Shown here: positions 16,982 to 26,217 of the stretch, one piece after another | How the letters are laid out: every line of letters begins with the position of its first letter | Numbering within the stretch: position 1 is the first letter of the stretch | From: Halieaceae bacterium | GTDB lineage: Bacteria > Pseudomonadota > Gammaproteobacteria > Pseudomonadales > Halieaceae | Assembly: GCA_902547755.1 (NCBI GenBank) | Contig: CACCPA010000004.1 | Coordinates: 62,001-126,000, forward strand | Length of the DNA: 64,000 nucleotides | Direction of reading: 5' to 3' | The notes under the pieces: model-generated | The model's database searches: none | What the model was told of the DNA's origin: nothing | What the model saw: the letters and a program-made list of their open reading frames with translations, nothing else | Made by a program: the position numbers and the translations under genes

Positions 16982-17932
16982 TTATGAGGCGAGGCTTGGA
17001 CGCGATATCGGCGTGCAGAGTGACGCCAAGATAGAGCGGTTACCCGAGAAGGGTCGCCTGCCGTGCATGACTTTTAGGTTATCTAAGAGCGCGATGTCGC
17101 CGGTCTGCCATTCTAGGTCCACGGTGTGCTCGTAGCATGCGGCTATTGCTGCATCTAAATCATCCTGATCAATACGGTTGTAGTTTCCATAACACAGGCG
17201 CGGCTCTTCATCGCTCTCGTCATTGGTCCAGCCGGCTGCGGCAGCCACAATTTGGTTGAAGAATACGTCCTTACCCCGGCCGAACTCGTCCACCGCTAGT
17301 AGCGCTGGCGTTTGAACCGATATCCCGCCGTCATCCAGCCATCGGAAGTTGTACCCCAAATCTGTGAGGCGCTGCTCCGCCTGTTTCCGATCCGCCACGT
17401 TGAGCGTGTCTCTCCAGCTGCGACCCTGACCTGATGCCAGGTCCGCAGAGTCGGGCATGGCATTGCGATACCGCACGCCTAAACTCTTCAGTTTTGCCAC
17501 AAAATCTGGTCGGGATTTCTCGAGTGCGACAAGCGCGAGATCTGATCGACCAATGGGCGTTGCTCCTCCCTCGGTCGGGGCTTGTTCACAAAAGAAAAAC
17601 AGCTGACCGGGGAAGACAAGCGTTTGAGCCATTTCGTGATGCAGAAAAATTTCGATCTCAGGCGGCGCCTCGTTCGCGGTAAATACGTGTGGTGTGCGAT
17701 TGCGTCTGACAGCGTTAGAGAACGATTCGGCATAGGTGAAGTTGGGGAGACCAAAACACTCGATGAAGTCGTGGAACTCCTGATCAGAGCTAACGCCGTA
17801 GCCTCTGAAGACCACAAACCCGTGGGGATTGATGAGGTCACTGACTACGGTTTTTGAGCGGCCATCCAAGGGTGTGCCGAGTGAAATCGGCAGTAGCTCT
17901 GGGCTGAGGATGGGCACATGCGGCACGGTCAT
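16982..17932 (-). CDS. TauD/TfdA-superfamily Fe(II)/2OG oxygenase, HxE type
   Basis: 316 residues. The iron-binding triad appears as H98-H99-E100 (an HxE variant of HxD) and a distal H290 in LKVMHGRRPF, with NRSI providing the 2-oxoglutarate Arg. HxE is known from clavaminate synthase and SyrP-like hydroxylases, which act on amino acids or carrier-bound amino acids rather than taurine. Its start overlaps the stop of the Gfo/Idh/MocA gene by 4 bp (ATGA), so it is the third gene of an operon led by a sodium symporter. Substrate is unknown; it may open or hydroxylate the imported compound. Confidence 0.78.
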   Translation of the reverse strand: MTVPHVPILSPELLPISLGTPLDGRSKTVVSDLINPHGFVVFRGYGVSSDQEFHDFIECFGLPNFTYAESFSNAVRRNRTPHVFTANEAPPEIEIFLHHEMAQTLVFPGQLFFFCEQAPTEGGATPIGRSDLALVALEKSRPDFVAKLKSLGVRYRNAMPDSADLASGQGRSWRDTLNVADRKQAEQRLTDLGYNFRWLDDGGISVQTPALLAVDEFGRGKDVFFNQIVAAAAGWTNDESDEEPRLCYGNYNRIDQDDLDAAIAACYEHTVDLEWQTGDIALLDNLKVMHGRRPFSGNRSILASLCTPISRPSLAS

Positions 17933-19098
17933 GAAGGGTTCACCTCGTCTGATGTGGGGCGCTGATTAATATCGGGAATGAGACCCTCACCAAATGGGTC
18001 TAAAGCGAGACGGGCAAGGGTCTCTCGGACATCAACCACCGTATTAGTCCTTACAGACTCCTGTGCCATCCATGCCGTAATGATAGCCCACAGCCCCTCG
18101 GCACAGGAGGCACCATCGCTTTGTTGGCCTTGAACCCTTTTGGCGAAGCGTACGTGCTCGAACAATGTAGAGCCGTAATGTCCACCGGATTCAATTGCCT
18201 CCGGGAACGTACAATCGAAGCCGTCGTAGGCGGCATGCCCTGGCACCTCGACCGTGATCTTGGAGGAGGATCCTCGTCCGGGCTTAAAGCTCGCCTGTTC
18301 TTCTGCCCGAAGAGTGCCGCGGTCCCCGCTGACAGTGAGACCCTCGTAAAGCTCCTCGCTAAACATGTTGAGCGTAAATTGGCCTCTTACCCCATTTTCA
18401 TACTCGACGATAACGAGTGCATGGTCGTCGATGTCCGATGCCTGGCCCTCGTAACTGAAATCCGTAAAGTTCACGGCCCTACCACCTGAAGCAAATACGC
18501 GAGCGGGCAGCGAGGCCGCAATGCGATTCATGAGATCGAAGTAGTGGCAGCATTTTTCAACTAAGGTGCCGCCTGAATAAATAGCGAATTTATTCCACTC
18601 CTTCACTTTGGGAAGAAAGGCCGGCCGATATTCACAGAGGCTGATCATCTTCACAGAACCGACATCGCCATTGTTTATTGCGCTTAACGCCAGCTGGTAT
18701 TGCGATTTGTAGCGATACTGCATGCCAAGAAGAATTGAGGAGGGGTAACTGAGCGATGCCTCCGATAAGTAGATGGCATCCTCTAACGTCGTTGCCATTG
18801 GCTTTTCGAGAAAAATTGGCTTTCCCGTGTGCTTTACAGCGTCGAATACTTGCCGATGCGTGAAGTTGGGCGTGCAAATCAAAATGGCATCAACGCGGTC
18901 ATCATTAGTGAGGTCATCGAGATCGGTGTAGACGGCTGGTGCTTCATGTTCCGACTGAGTGAATTCGCGGATTGCACGGTTAACGCTTCCGGCGTCTTCA
19001 TCGAAAATGCCGACGATACGCGCCTGCTTTAGCCGCAAGATGGCTCCAATGTGCTCTCGGCCCATCATCCCCGTACCAATAATGGCGTAGCCAGGCAT
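17929..19098 (-). CDS. Gfo/Idh/MocA-family oxidoreductase
   Basis: About 389 residues from the ATG at 19098, which has a GGGAG ribosome site. The Rossmann motif GTGMMG follows within ten residues, then ICTPNFTH and the family signature FLEKPMATTL with its catalytic Lys. A C-terminal mixed sheet domain includes EKCCHYFDLMN. Members oxidise or epimerise sugars, inositols and amino-sugars with NAD(P). The frame is open for 50 more codons upstream, but these would overlap the symporter gene and carry no family sequence. Operon order is symporter, this enzyme, dioxygenase. A dehydrogenase step on the imported sugar or polyol is the natural inference. Confidence 0.85.
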   Translation of the reverse strand: MPGYAIIGTGMMGREHIGAILRLKQARIVGIFDEDAGSVNRAIREFTQSEHEAPAVYTDLDDLTNDDRVDAILICTPNFTHRQVFDAVKHTGKPIFLEKPMATTLEDAIYLSEASLSYPSSILLGMQYRYKSQYQLALSAINNGDVGSVKMISLCEYRPAFLPKVKEWNKFAIYSGGTLVEKCCHYFDLMNRIAASLPARVFASGGRAVNFTDFSYEGQASDIDDHALVIVEYENGVRGQFTLNMFSEELYEGLTVSGDRGTLRAEEQASFKPGRGSSSKITVEVPGHAAYDGFDCTFPEAIESGGHYGSTLFEHVRFAKRVQGQQSDGASCAEGLWAIITAWMAQESVRTNTVVDVRETLARLALDPFGEGLIPDINQRPTSDEVNPS

Positions 19099-19196
19099 GC
19101 TTGCTCCCGTCTCGCTCTCATTCGCGTTAGCTGACTCAGGAGCATTCGAGCCGATACTCGCTTGTAAGTCAGAGATGATAATGTCGAGCTGTTCCT

Positions 19197-20945
19197 TCAC
19201 GGATGCGATGACCTCAATGCGCGTGCAATGGCGACTGACCGCCACCATACGACACTATTCAACGCGAGCAGAACAGCTACCAGCGCAAGGAACGTAGACC
19301 CGCCATCCTCACCCGCGGTGCCCGCGAGTCCAACGGGCGAAAACAACAGATAGAGAAAAACCACGCACGACAAGAGTGAGAAGCTGCATGCCCTTGCAAA
19401 ACGCCAGGGGGTCATATCGACTGGCGGTGGGCGAAACACTTCAGCGTCCTCGGGTGCCTGCTCATTGCGCGTGTCTGATTTGGACCGCCACCACCCCACC
19501 AAGAGTAGAAGGCCAATCTCGGCGGCGAAAAGAATCGCATAGAGATGCAGAAAGTGCAGGTCAACTGATTCCTTAAACACGAACTGAAGCAGCCCGTAGG
19601 CGACGATATGAAATGCAATCGCGAGCTTTACCCCTAATGCTGGCACGTGCGTTGTGAGCATACCTACGAGCACGACGGCGATGATGGGAATGTTATAGAA
19701 ACCCGTAAAGATGCGAATGATCTGCCAGAGACCCTCTGGTGCAAATTGGAGTAGGGGTGCAATTCCTAGCGAAATGACTGCGATACCTACGCTCGCTACT
19801 TTCGCAATGCGTACCAGTGTGGTGTCAGCGAACGGCTTCTTTGCGAGGGGCTGAATGACGTCAAGCGTCAGCATGGTTGCCGCGCTGTTGATGAGCGAGT
19901 TGAAGGAGCTGAACACAGCGCCGAGCAATACCGCGAGGAAAAATCCCAGCGCCCAGACAGGCAAGGTGTCTTTTACTAACTGCGGATACGCGAGATCAAT
20001 CGAGCCGAGCCCCGGACCGTAGAGGTGATAGGCAATGACCCCGGGGATCATCATAAAAAACGGAACCAGCACCTTGAAATAGCCGGACAGTAAGACGCCT
20101 TTTTGACCCTCGGAAAAGCTATTCGCGGCGAGCGTACGCTGGATGACGTATTGGTTTGAGCACCAGTAAAAAAGGTTTGCGAAGATCATGCCCGTGAATA
20201 GCGTACCAAAGGGTGTGGGATCACTCGCACTTCCAATGGCATTGAGTTTTTCGGGGTGTTGACTCACCACGATGTTGATGCCGGACACCAGGTCACCGCC
20301 TAAAAGTTTAAGGCCTAGAACCGGCACCGTGACGCCCACGATAAGGAGGCCTATGCCGTTCAATGTATCTGAGACGGCGACGGCTTTTAACCCGCCCAAA
20401 ATGGCATACAGCGCGCCGACGGCACCAATGAGAAATACGGTGACTACCAGTGAGGTGCTGTAGTTCAAGCCCACGAGCTCGGGTACATCAAAGAGCTTTA
20501 GAACAGCGACGGAGCCCGAGTAGAGCACGCTTGGAATGGTCACCAATCCGTAGCCCAGTAAGAACAGGATGACGCTGAGTCTTCTGACGTCATCATCGTA
20601 TCGGTCTGCTAGGAACTGAGGCAACGTTGTAAAGCCGCCGCGCAGGTAACCTGGCAAGAAGAAAAAGGCCATGGCCACGGTAGCAATGGCCGCTGTCACT
20701 TCCCAGGCCATTGAGCTCATGTTGTAGCCATAGGCCGAGCCATTGAGACCGAGGAGTTGCTCAGCGGACAGGTTAGTCAGTAGCAGCGAGCCTGCAATGA
20801 AGGGCGCACTTAGGCCTCGTCCGGCAAGAAAGTAGCCCTCGGAGTCTGATGCCGAGCTTCGGGACTTTTGATACGAGATCCAGCCAACAATGCCCATGAA
20901 AAGGACACAGGTCAGAGCCACATTGATTAACTCTGTCGCGGTCAC
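19197..20945 (-). CDS. SSS-family sodium:solute symporter
   Basis: 582 residues with about 14 predicted membrane helices. Near the N-terminus is FLAGRGLSAPFIAGSLLLTNLSAEQLLGLNG, the sodium-site region of SGLT-like members of the solute:sodium symporter family. SGLT-like members carry sugars and polyols. The start is GTG, spaced six bases from AAGGA. It leads the operon with the Gfo/Idh/MocA enzyme and the HxE oxygenase. A paralogous symporter is transcribed in the opposite direction from the shared upstream region. A long C-terminal cytoplasmic and TM extension (about 500-582) is present. Confidence 0.85.
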   Translation of the reverse strand: MTATELINVALTCVLFMGIVGWISYQKSRSSASDSEGYFLAGRGLSAPFIAGSLLLTNLSAEQLLGLNGSAYGYNMSSMAWEVTAAIATVAMAFFFLPGYLRGGFTTLPQFLADRYDDDVRRLSVILFLLGYGLVTIPSVLYSGSVAVLKLFDVPELVGLNYSTSLVVTVFLIGAVGALYAILGGLKAVAVSDTLNGIGLLIVGVTVPVLGLKLLGGDLVSGINIVVSQHPEKLNAIGSASDPTPFGTLFTGMIFANLFYWCSNQYVIQRTLAANSFSEGQKGVLLSGYFKVLVPFFMMIPGVIAYHLYGPGLGSIDLAYPQLVKDTLPVWALGFFLAVLLGAVFSSFNSLINSAATMLTLDVIQPLAKKPFADTTLVRIAKVASVGIAVISLGIAPLLQFAPEGLWQIIRIFTGFYNIPIIAVVLVGMLTTHVPALGVKLAIAFHIVAYGLLQFVFKESVDLHFLHLYAILFAAEIGLLLLVGWWRSKSDTRNEQAPEDAEVFRPPPVDMTPWRFARACSFSLLSCVVFLYLLFSPVGLAGTAGEDGGSTFLALVAVLLALNSVVWWRSVAIARALRSSHP

Positions 20946-21071
20946 GGGATGTCCTTTTAAAGTGAGCTCTGAGGATAAGTACTCACTGAGACGCCTTCAA
21001 TAGGCGCTGGCGTTTTGCGGTGTTACCCTCAACTAATACGACGTTTTTTTCTTGCCTCGGCGATCATTACC

Positions 21072-22514
21072 ATGCCCGTAGAAACACTCCAGCTATCCGT
21101 TTTTGTATTGATCACTGCCACCATTGGCTGGTTGACCTACCGCAAAGTAAGCGCTGACCTGGCCGCACAAGGTGGGTTGGGCACCGCGCGAGAAGAGGTG
21201 TTTCTTGCCGGTAAAGGTCTCAGCTGGGTCGTCGTTGCGGGCTCTATCACATTGACCAATCTGAGTACTGATCAGCTGGTGGGCATGAACGGCAATCAGA
21301 TGGTGCTCTTGGCTTGGTGGGAATTGGCAGCTGTGGTAGGGCTAGTCATTTTGGGTAAAGTCATCTTGCCCGTTTACTACCGTTACGACTGCACGACCAC
21401 GACCGAGCTTCTTGAAAAGCGCTACCACGATCGCCGAATTCGCGCCTTGATTGGCTTGTTATTCTTGCTGGGAAATCTGTTCATTTTTATCCCCGCAATG
21501 CTCTACGGCGGCTCTCTGTTTATTCAAACCATGTTTAACGTCGATATCCCGCTGTTGTGGATTGCCATTGCCTTTGCCCTCGTGGGGTCTGCGTATGCGG
21601 TACTCGGTGGGCTGCGCGCCGTGGCTGTTTCTGATGCCTACAGCGGTGTGTTGCTCTTAACACTGGGCGTCGTCGTTGTACTGCTGTCCCTGTCGGCTAT
21701 CGACTTTGATTTCTCAGGTATCCCTGCTAAGAGACTGACCTTGATAGGCGATAACGACTCCCCGATTCCTTGGCATACCTTGCTGACAGGCATGGTCTTC
21801 ATCCAGATTTTTTATTGGGGAACCAATCAGACCATCACACAGCGAGCAATGGCCTCACCGACGGTAGAAGAGGGACAAAAGGGTGTGCTCGCAGCGGCCG
21901 CCATTCGTCTCTTCATCATTCCGCCGCTGGTGGTCATACCGGGGCTCGTCTCCTACAAGCTGTATGGTGACATCGGTGATGCTGCATTCGGGACGATCGT
22001 CGGTGATGTGTTGCCTCTGTGGCTTTCGGGTGCCTTCGCGGCTGCGATCGCATCGGCTGTATTGACCAGCGTGAACAGTGTCCTGAATTCATCGACCACA
22101 CTGTGGGTGTGCGATATCCACGAGCCCTTCATCAATGCATCAGCTAATCTCAAACGCCTGAATTTAGTTATTACGCTCGTGTTTGTCGTTATTGGGCTCG
22201 CGATGGTTCCCGTCTACGCCACGGCGGACAGCATTATTAATCTGGTGCAAGAGCTTTATGGGCTGCTGAGCATGCCTATACTGTCTGCCTTTATTGTGGG
22301 CCTACTGTTCAGAGATGTTGCGGCGGCTGCCGCTATCATTGCGGTGGTGCTTGGGGTTTTACTCTACGGGTTCTTCTCATTCGTTTGGGCGCCACTTCAC
22401 TACATCCACATGATGTTTTTCACCGTCATCTTCTGTGTGCTCTCGGCACTCACAGTGAGTCGACTCATTTTCGGAACACGGCCGGCGTTCGACCCGGCTA
22501 TTCGCCTTAACTAG
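21072..22514 (+). CDS. SSS-family sodium:solute symporter, divergent paralogue
   Basis: About 480 residues from the ATG at 21072; the frame is open back to a TTG at 21015 but without a better ribosome site. About 13 membrane helices and the sequence FLAGKGLSWVVVAGSITLTNLSTDQLVGMNG align with the neighbouring symporter, so the two are paralogues arranged head to head. SGLT-like specificity for sugars, polyols or myo-inositol is likely. Its 3' end converges on an alpha-galactosidase gene, which fits transport of a galactoside or of its products. Ribosome site for this gene is weak. Confidence 0.83.
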   Translation: MPVETLQLSVFVLITATIGWLTYRKVSADLAAQGGLGTAREEVFLAGKGLSWVVVAGSITLTNLSTDQLVGMNGNQMVLLAWWELAAVVGLVILGKVILPVYYRYDCTTTTELLEKRYHDRRIRALIGLLFLLGNLFIFIPAMLYGGSLFIQTMFNVDIPLLWIAIAFALVGSAYAVLGGLRAVAVSDAYSGVLLLTLGVVVVLLSLSAIDFDFSGIPAKRLTLIGDNDSPIPWHTLLTGMVFIQIFYWGTNQTITQRAMASPTVEEGQKGVLAAAAIRLFIIPPLVVIPGLVSYKLYGDIGDAAFGTIVGDVLPLWLSGAFAAAIASAVLTSVNSVLNSSTTLWVCDIHEPFINASANLKRLNLVITLVFVVIGLAMVPVYATADSIINLVQELYGLLSMPILSAFIVGLLFRDVAAAAAIIAVVLGVLLYGFFSFVWAPLHYIHMMFFTVIFCVLSALTVSRLIFGTRPAFDPAIRLN

Positions 22515-22542
22515 GCGAGATTTCTCGCGCATCAAAACGCAA

Positions 22543-24777
22543 TTAGAGCGCCTTGAGGTGGTAAATCAGCAACGACTCGGGCTGAAGAATGGGGAGCGAT
22601 AAGCCAACAGACATTAGCCAGTCGCCGCTCCAATGCGTGTCGGTCAGTGCGTCTTTGTGGTTTTTTAGCAGGCGACGCAAATCGGCTGGCCAAACCAGCT
22701 TCAATTCGTAGTGACGGTCGGCGTCCAGCCCGATAAATCGGTACCGGCTGGGGAACGGCGTTGATGGCGTTTCTAACATCGCAAGCGCAGCCAGTGCCTC
22801 TGAATGATCGGTTGCGAGAACCATCCAGGCCTGTTCGCCTGCGGGCCGATCTACAACCTGATAGCTTCCCCCGTGAATGAGCTTGCGGTGATGTTTGTGA
22901 AGCGCAATGGCCTCGGACAGCACCTGATGATCGGCGTCAGATAACTGCCGAACGTCGGCTTCCACGCCCAAGTGGCCCCAAAACGCGACGCCTGCTCTGA
23001 ATGCCATGCTGTGTTGGCGACCTGTTATATGACAGGGGCTGGGTCCAACATGCGAGCCCATGAGCTCAGGTGGGAAGAGGTTTTGAAAGCCTCGCTGGAC
23101 CTGAAGTCTGTCGAGGGCATCATTCGTGTCCGAAGGCCACACCCGTGAGGTGTACTCGAGTATTCCAAGGTCGGCGCGGCCACCGCCCGATGCGCACGTT
23201 TCGATGCTGACTTCCGGAAAGGCTTTTTTGACTCGGTGCAGAAGTTGGTAGAGTGCGCGTGTTTGCCGGTGCGACGCGTGTCGACCCTCCCCATTTCCGG
23301 CTTGATGTATGTCCCGGTTCATATCCCATTTGATGTAGGCGATGGAGTGCGCTGAGAGGAGCGAGCTAATCTCATCGAATAGATGCGAGACAACGGCGGG
23401 CTGCGAGAGGTCAAGAACCAGCTGCTGTCGTGCTTCATTGAGTGGTACTCCCTGATGGTGCAGCACCCATTCCGGGTGAGTCTCGTAGAGCTTGCTTTTT
23501 TGACTGACCATTTCAGGTTCGATCCAGAGACCAAACTCCATACCCTTCTCGTGGCAAGCCTCAATGATGGGTGCCAGTCCGTTTGGAAATTTTTTCGGAT
23601 CCACTGCCCAGTCACCCAGCGCACGACGATCATCGTCGCGCCCCAGGAACCAGCCATCATCCAGCACGAAACGTTCAATTCCTAGGCCTGCTGCCTGATC
23701 CACCAGTGCCAGCACCGAGGACTCACTGACAGCAAAATAGAGCGCCTCCCAGGTATTCAACTGCACGGGACGTCTCGTGCTGGCAGGGCTTTGCTTCGCA
23801 ATAAACTCCCGTCGAATCATCTGATGCCACTGGTGCGTCAGACCGTTTTGCCCCTGACTGCTATGACAGAGATATAGATGAGGGCTCTGATATTCCCCGC
23901 CAGGCCCAAGCTCCAGTTCCCCTGGTCGTAACAGCTCTCCGGCCTGAAGCATTTGCCGTCCGTCCGCCAGCGACTCTATCCGCATCTGATGATTACCACT
24001 CCACCCTAGATGGACTCCGAGTACATCGCCATGGGATGCGCTCGTCGTTTTCTCGAAGAGTGTGAGGGTTGGATTCATGTGATGCGATGAACGCCCCGTC
24101 CAGTTTTCTCGCACATAAGCTGAGCGGGTAATGGCATGGCGCTGGCTCTGGAACTCATACGCCCATCTGCCAGTGACTTCCTCTAGCTCGCTTAGTTGAT
24201 CGGGCAGCGGAAGTGTCACCGCGCAGTTATCGATGAAAAGCGTCGCCTCACCACTTAGATTGCGGACCCTGACCGATAGACGCAGAACCGAGTCAATGGA
24301 ATCCAGCTTGAATTGATAAGTCACTTCCACGTCTGAGACGACGCATCGGCTGGTGAGTTCTAGATTTAATTGAGTTGCGTTAGCCTCAGCCAACTTGGGC
24401 GAGAGACTCCACTGTGTTGCGCTTCGATGTACCTCGAGTCCCAGGTGACCTAAAAAGCCTTCGCCTATGGTCGGGGTCAGACTGATTGCGGGTTCGATCG
24501 GTAAAGAAGCCGGCGCCTCATGTCGATCGAGCTGGCTGAGCATCGATACATTGACTGTCACGAGACGATTGCCAAAGTAGCCGAGCACGGGTTGGTTGTG
24601 GCGACAGTCGATAACCACCGATGTGGAGTCGTTGTGCAGATGGTAAAAGTCGCGGACGTTCTGGCTCACGAGTATCTCAAACGTTTCAGTCGTGTTGTTG
24701 TGTTGTTCCTCAACTGTGTGTTTAGAGTACCTTGGCTGGGTTGGAGTTACACTGCTTGCATACGTTATGTCAGGCAC
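22543..24777 (-). CDS. Alpha-galactosidase, glycoside hydrolase family 36
   Basis: 744 residues, the standard GH36 length. An N-terminal beta-sandwich is followed by a TIM barrel with FVLDDGWF, GLWIEPEMV, YIKWDMNR (nucleophile D485), ETCASGGGR and WPSDTNDALDR (acid/base Asp), then a small C-terminal beta domain. The enzyme releases terminal alpha-1,6 or similar alpha-linked galactose. No signal peptide is visible, so it acts in the cytoplasm on imported oligosaccharides or galactosyl-osmolytes. It converges on a sodium symporter gene. Its 5' side is divergent to the ADP-ribosylglycohydrolase gene with only about 100 bp between. Confidence 0.9.
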   Translation of the reverse strand: MPDITYASSVTPTQPRYSKHTVEEQHNNTTETFEILVSQNVRDFYHLHNDSTSVVIDCRHNQPVLGYFGNRLVTVNVSMLSQLDRHEAPASLPIEPAISLTPTIGEGFLGHLGLEVHRSATQWSLSPKLAEANATQLNLELTSRCVVSDVEVTYQFKLDSIDSVLRLSVRVRNLSGEATLFIDNCAVTLPLPDQLSELEEVTGRWAYEFQSQRHAITRSAYVRENWTGRSSHHMNPTLTLFEKTTSASHGDVLGVHLGWSGNHQMRIESLADGRQMLQAGELLRPGELELGPGGEYQSPHLYLCHSSQGQNGLTHQWHQMIRREFIAKQSPASTRRPVQLNTWEALYFAVSESSVLALVDQAAGLGIERFVLDDGWFLGRDDDRRALGDWAVDPKKFPNGLAPIIEACHEKGMEFGLWIEPEMVSQKSKLYETHPEWVLHHQGVPLNEARQQLVLDLSQPAVVSHLFDEISSLLSAHSIAYIKWDMNRDIHQAGNGEGRHASHRQTRALYQLLHRVKKAFPEVSIETCASGGGRADLGILEYTSRVWPSDTNDALDRLQVQRGFQNLFPPELMGSHVGPSPCHITGRQHSMAFRAGVAFWGHLGVEADVRQLSDADHQVLSEAIALHKHHRKLIHGGSYQVVDRPAGEQAWMVLATDHSEALAALAMLETPSTPFPSRYRFIGLDADRHYELKLVWPADLRRLLKNHKDALTDTHWSGDWLMSVGLSLPILQPESLLIYHLKAL

Positions 24778-24876
24778 GCACGGATGGGGCGCATGAGGAT
24801 CGGCAGTACTGCCTCACAGATAGCCCATAGAAGTAGTAACAAGAAGCAGCGAAATGACGGAGAGAAAACAGCAAGG

Positions 24877-26211
24877 ATGAGACTGACCTCGCAGACGTTG
24901 TCACCAATTGTTTCCACCTTTCTTCTGGCGATCTCCCCATTGGCTCAGCCCGCTGTTGGGGAGTCGGCCTGTGATGCTAACGAGACTCCAATAAGTGATG
25001 TCAGGTCAGATCAGTGGCAGGGATTCTGGCTGGGTCAGTCGATAGGTAACTGGACAGGCCTTGTTACAGAGATGGATAAGATTGGGGGTGACGGTGAGCA
25101 CGGCCGTTTTTACACGCGAGAAGACTGGGGTATGCCCGATCAGCCGGCCATTTGGAGTGAAACTCCCAGCGACATCTCTGGCAATATCGACTTCGTGCTT
25201 CGTGGTCCTAGCGAGTTTTGGGGGGCTGATGACGACACGGATATCGAGTACATCTATTTATGGACCCTGTATCACCAGCAGGTTGCGAAATTAACGCCGA
25301 TACAAATTCGTGAAGCTTGGGTGCGACATATTTATGACGAGTCGCAACCCACGCCATACGGTAAAGACCAATTTGGTTATCAGAACTTCCTTTGGGTATC
25401 TAACCAGAGCGCGCACACGCTCATGTTAGAAGGGCACTTACCGCCAGAAACAGCCCATCCAGACGCCAATCCGCACGGCGACATGATCGATGCTCAGCTG
25501 ACGACCGAGATATTTGGTTTGCTGTCACCGGGTGCACCCCATGTCGCTCTTGATATTGCTCATTACCCAATTCGCACAGCGGGGTATGGGGACGCGGTTC
25601 TTGTGTCTGAGTTTTACGTGATCATGCATGCCCTGGCTGCAATGGAACCTCGTGGTCAACTGTCCCCGGAACGTCTTAATCGCATCGCCATCGCCGCTAG
25701 GCAGTACCTGCCAGATGACTCCGTGCCCGCGGCTATGTTCGATTTCGTGAAACGCCAGCATGCAGCTGGCCTACCGTGGGAAGCAACGCGCGATGCGATC
25801 TATCGGCGCTACCAAGTTGAACAGCGAGATGGTTACGATGTCACCTCACGAGGCTTGTATTGCAATGGCTGTTTTGCCTCGGGCATCAATTTCGCTGCCA
25901 GTTTGGTGTCGCTCTTTTATGGCGAGGGTGATCTTAAAGAGACGCTGAAAATAGCGGTCTTGGCCGGCTGGGATGCCGACAACCCGGCAGCGACTTGGGG
26001 TGGTCTTCTGGGCTATACCCTCGGCCGGCAGGCGATAGAGGGTCAGTTTGTACAGTCTTTATCAGACCAATTCAATATTCATAGGACTCGCAGAGGATTC
26101 CCCAACAACGGTATCGATTCTTTCTGCAATATGGCGAGAATGGGCATTGAGGTCTCACAACGAGTGAAGGTCAACTATCACGCTGAGTATCAAGCGAAGG
26201 CAGTTAAGTGA
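24877..26211 (+). CDS. Exported ADP-ribosylglycohydrolase-family protein
   Basis: 444 residues from ATG at 24877, after a GGAGAG-containing leader. The frame is open far upstream, but that part overlaps the galactosidase gene and lacks family sequence. A signal peptide (1 to about 28, ending near AVG) is followed by GFWLGQSIGNWTG, DDDTDIEY (D118-D120, T121, D122) and a C-terminal GWDADNPAATWGG (D366, D368). These match the three magnesium-binding regions of DraG/ARH-type ADP-ribosylglycohydrolases. Family members are mostly cytoplasmic, so export is odd. The real substrate may be another N- or O-glycosyl bond. It is followed after 6 bp by the exported MBL hydrolase. Confidence 0.75.
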   Translation: MRLTSQTLSPIVSTFLLAISPLAQPAVGESACDANETPISDVRSDQWQGFWLGQSIGNWTGLVTEMDKIGGDGEHGRFYTREDWGMPDQPAIWSETPSDISGNIDFVLRGPSEFWGADDDTDIEYIYLWTLYHQQVAKLTPIQIREAWVRHIYDESQPTPYGKDQFGYQNFLWVSNQSAHTLMLEGHLPPETAHPDANPHGDMIDAQLTTEIFGLLSPGAPHVALDIAHYPIRTAGYGDAVLVSEFYVIMHALAAMEPRGQLSPERLNRIAIAARQYLPDDSVPAAMFDFVKRQHAAGLPWEATRDAIYRRYQVEQRDGYDVTSRGLYCNGCFASGINFAASLVSLFYGEGDLKETLKIAVLAGWDADNPAATWGGLLGYTLGRQAIEGQFVQSLSDQFNIHRTRRGFPNNGIDSFCNMARMGIEVSQRVKVNYHAEYQAKAVK

Positions 26212-26217
26212 GGATGT

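Noticed and set aside
19099-19248. A 50-residue N-terminal extension of the Gfo/Idh/MocA enzyme
   Set aside because: It overlaps the symporter gene, has no Rossmann sequence and is replaced by a better start with a ribosome site at 19098.
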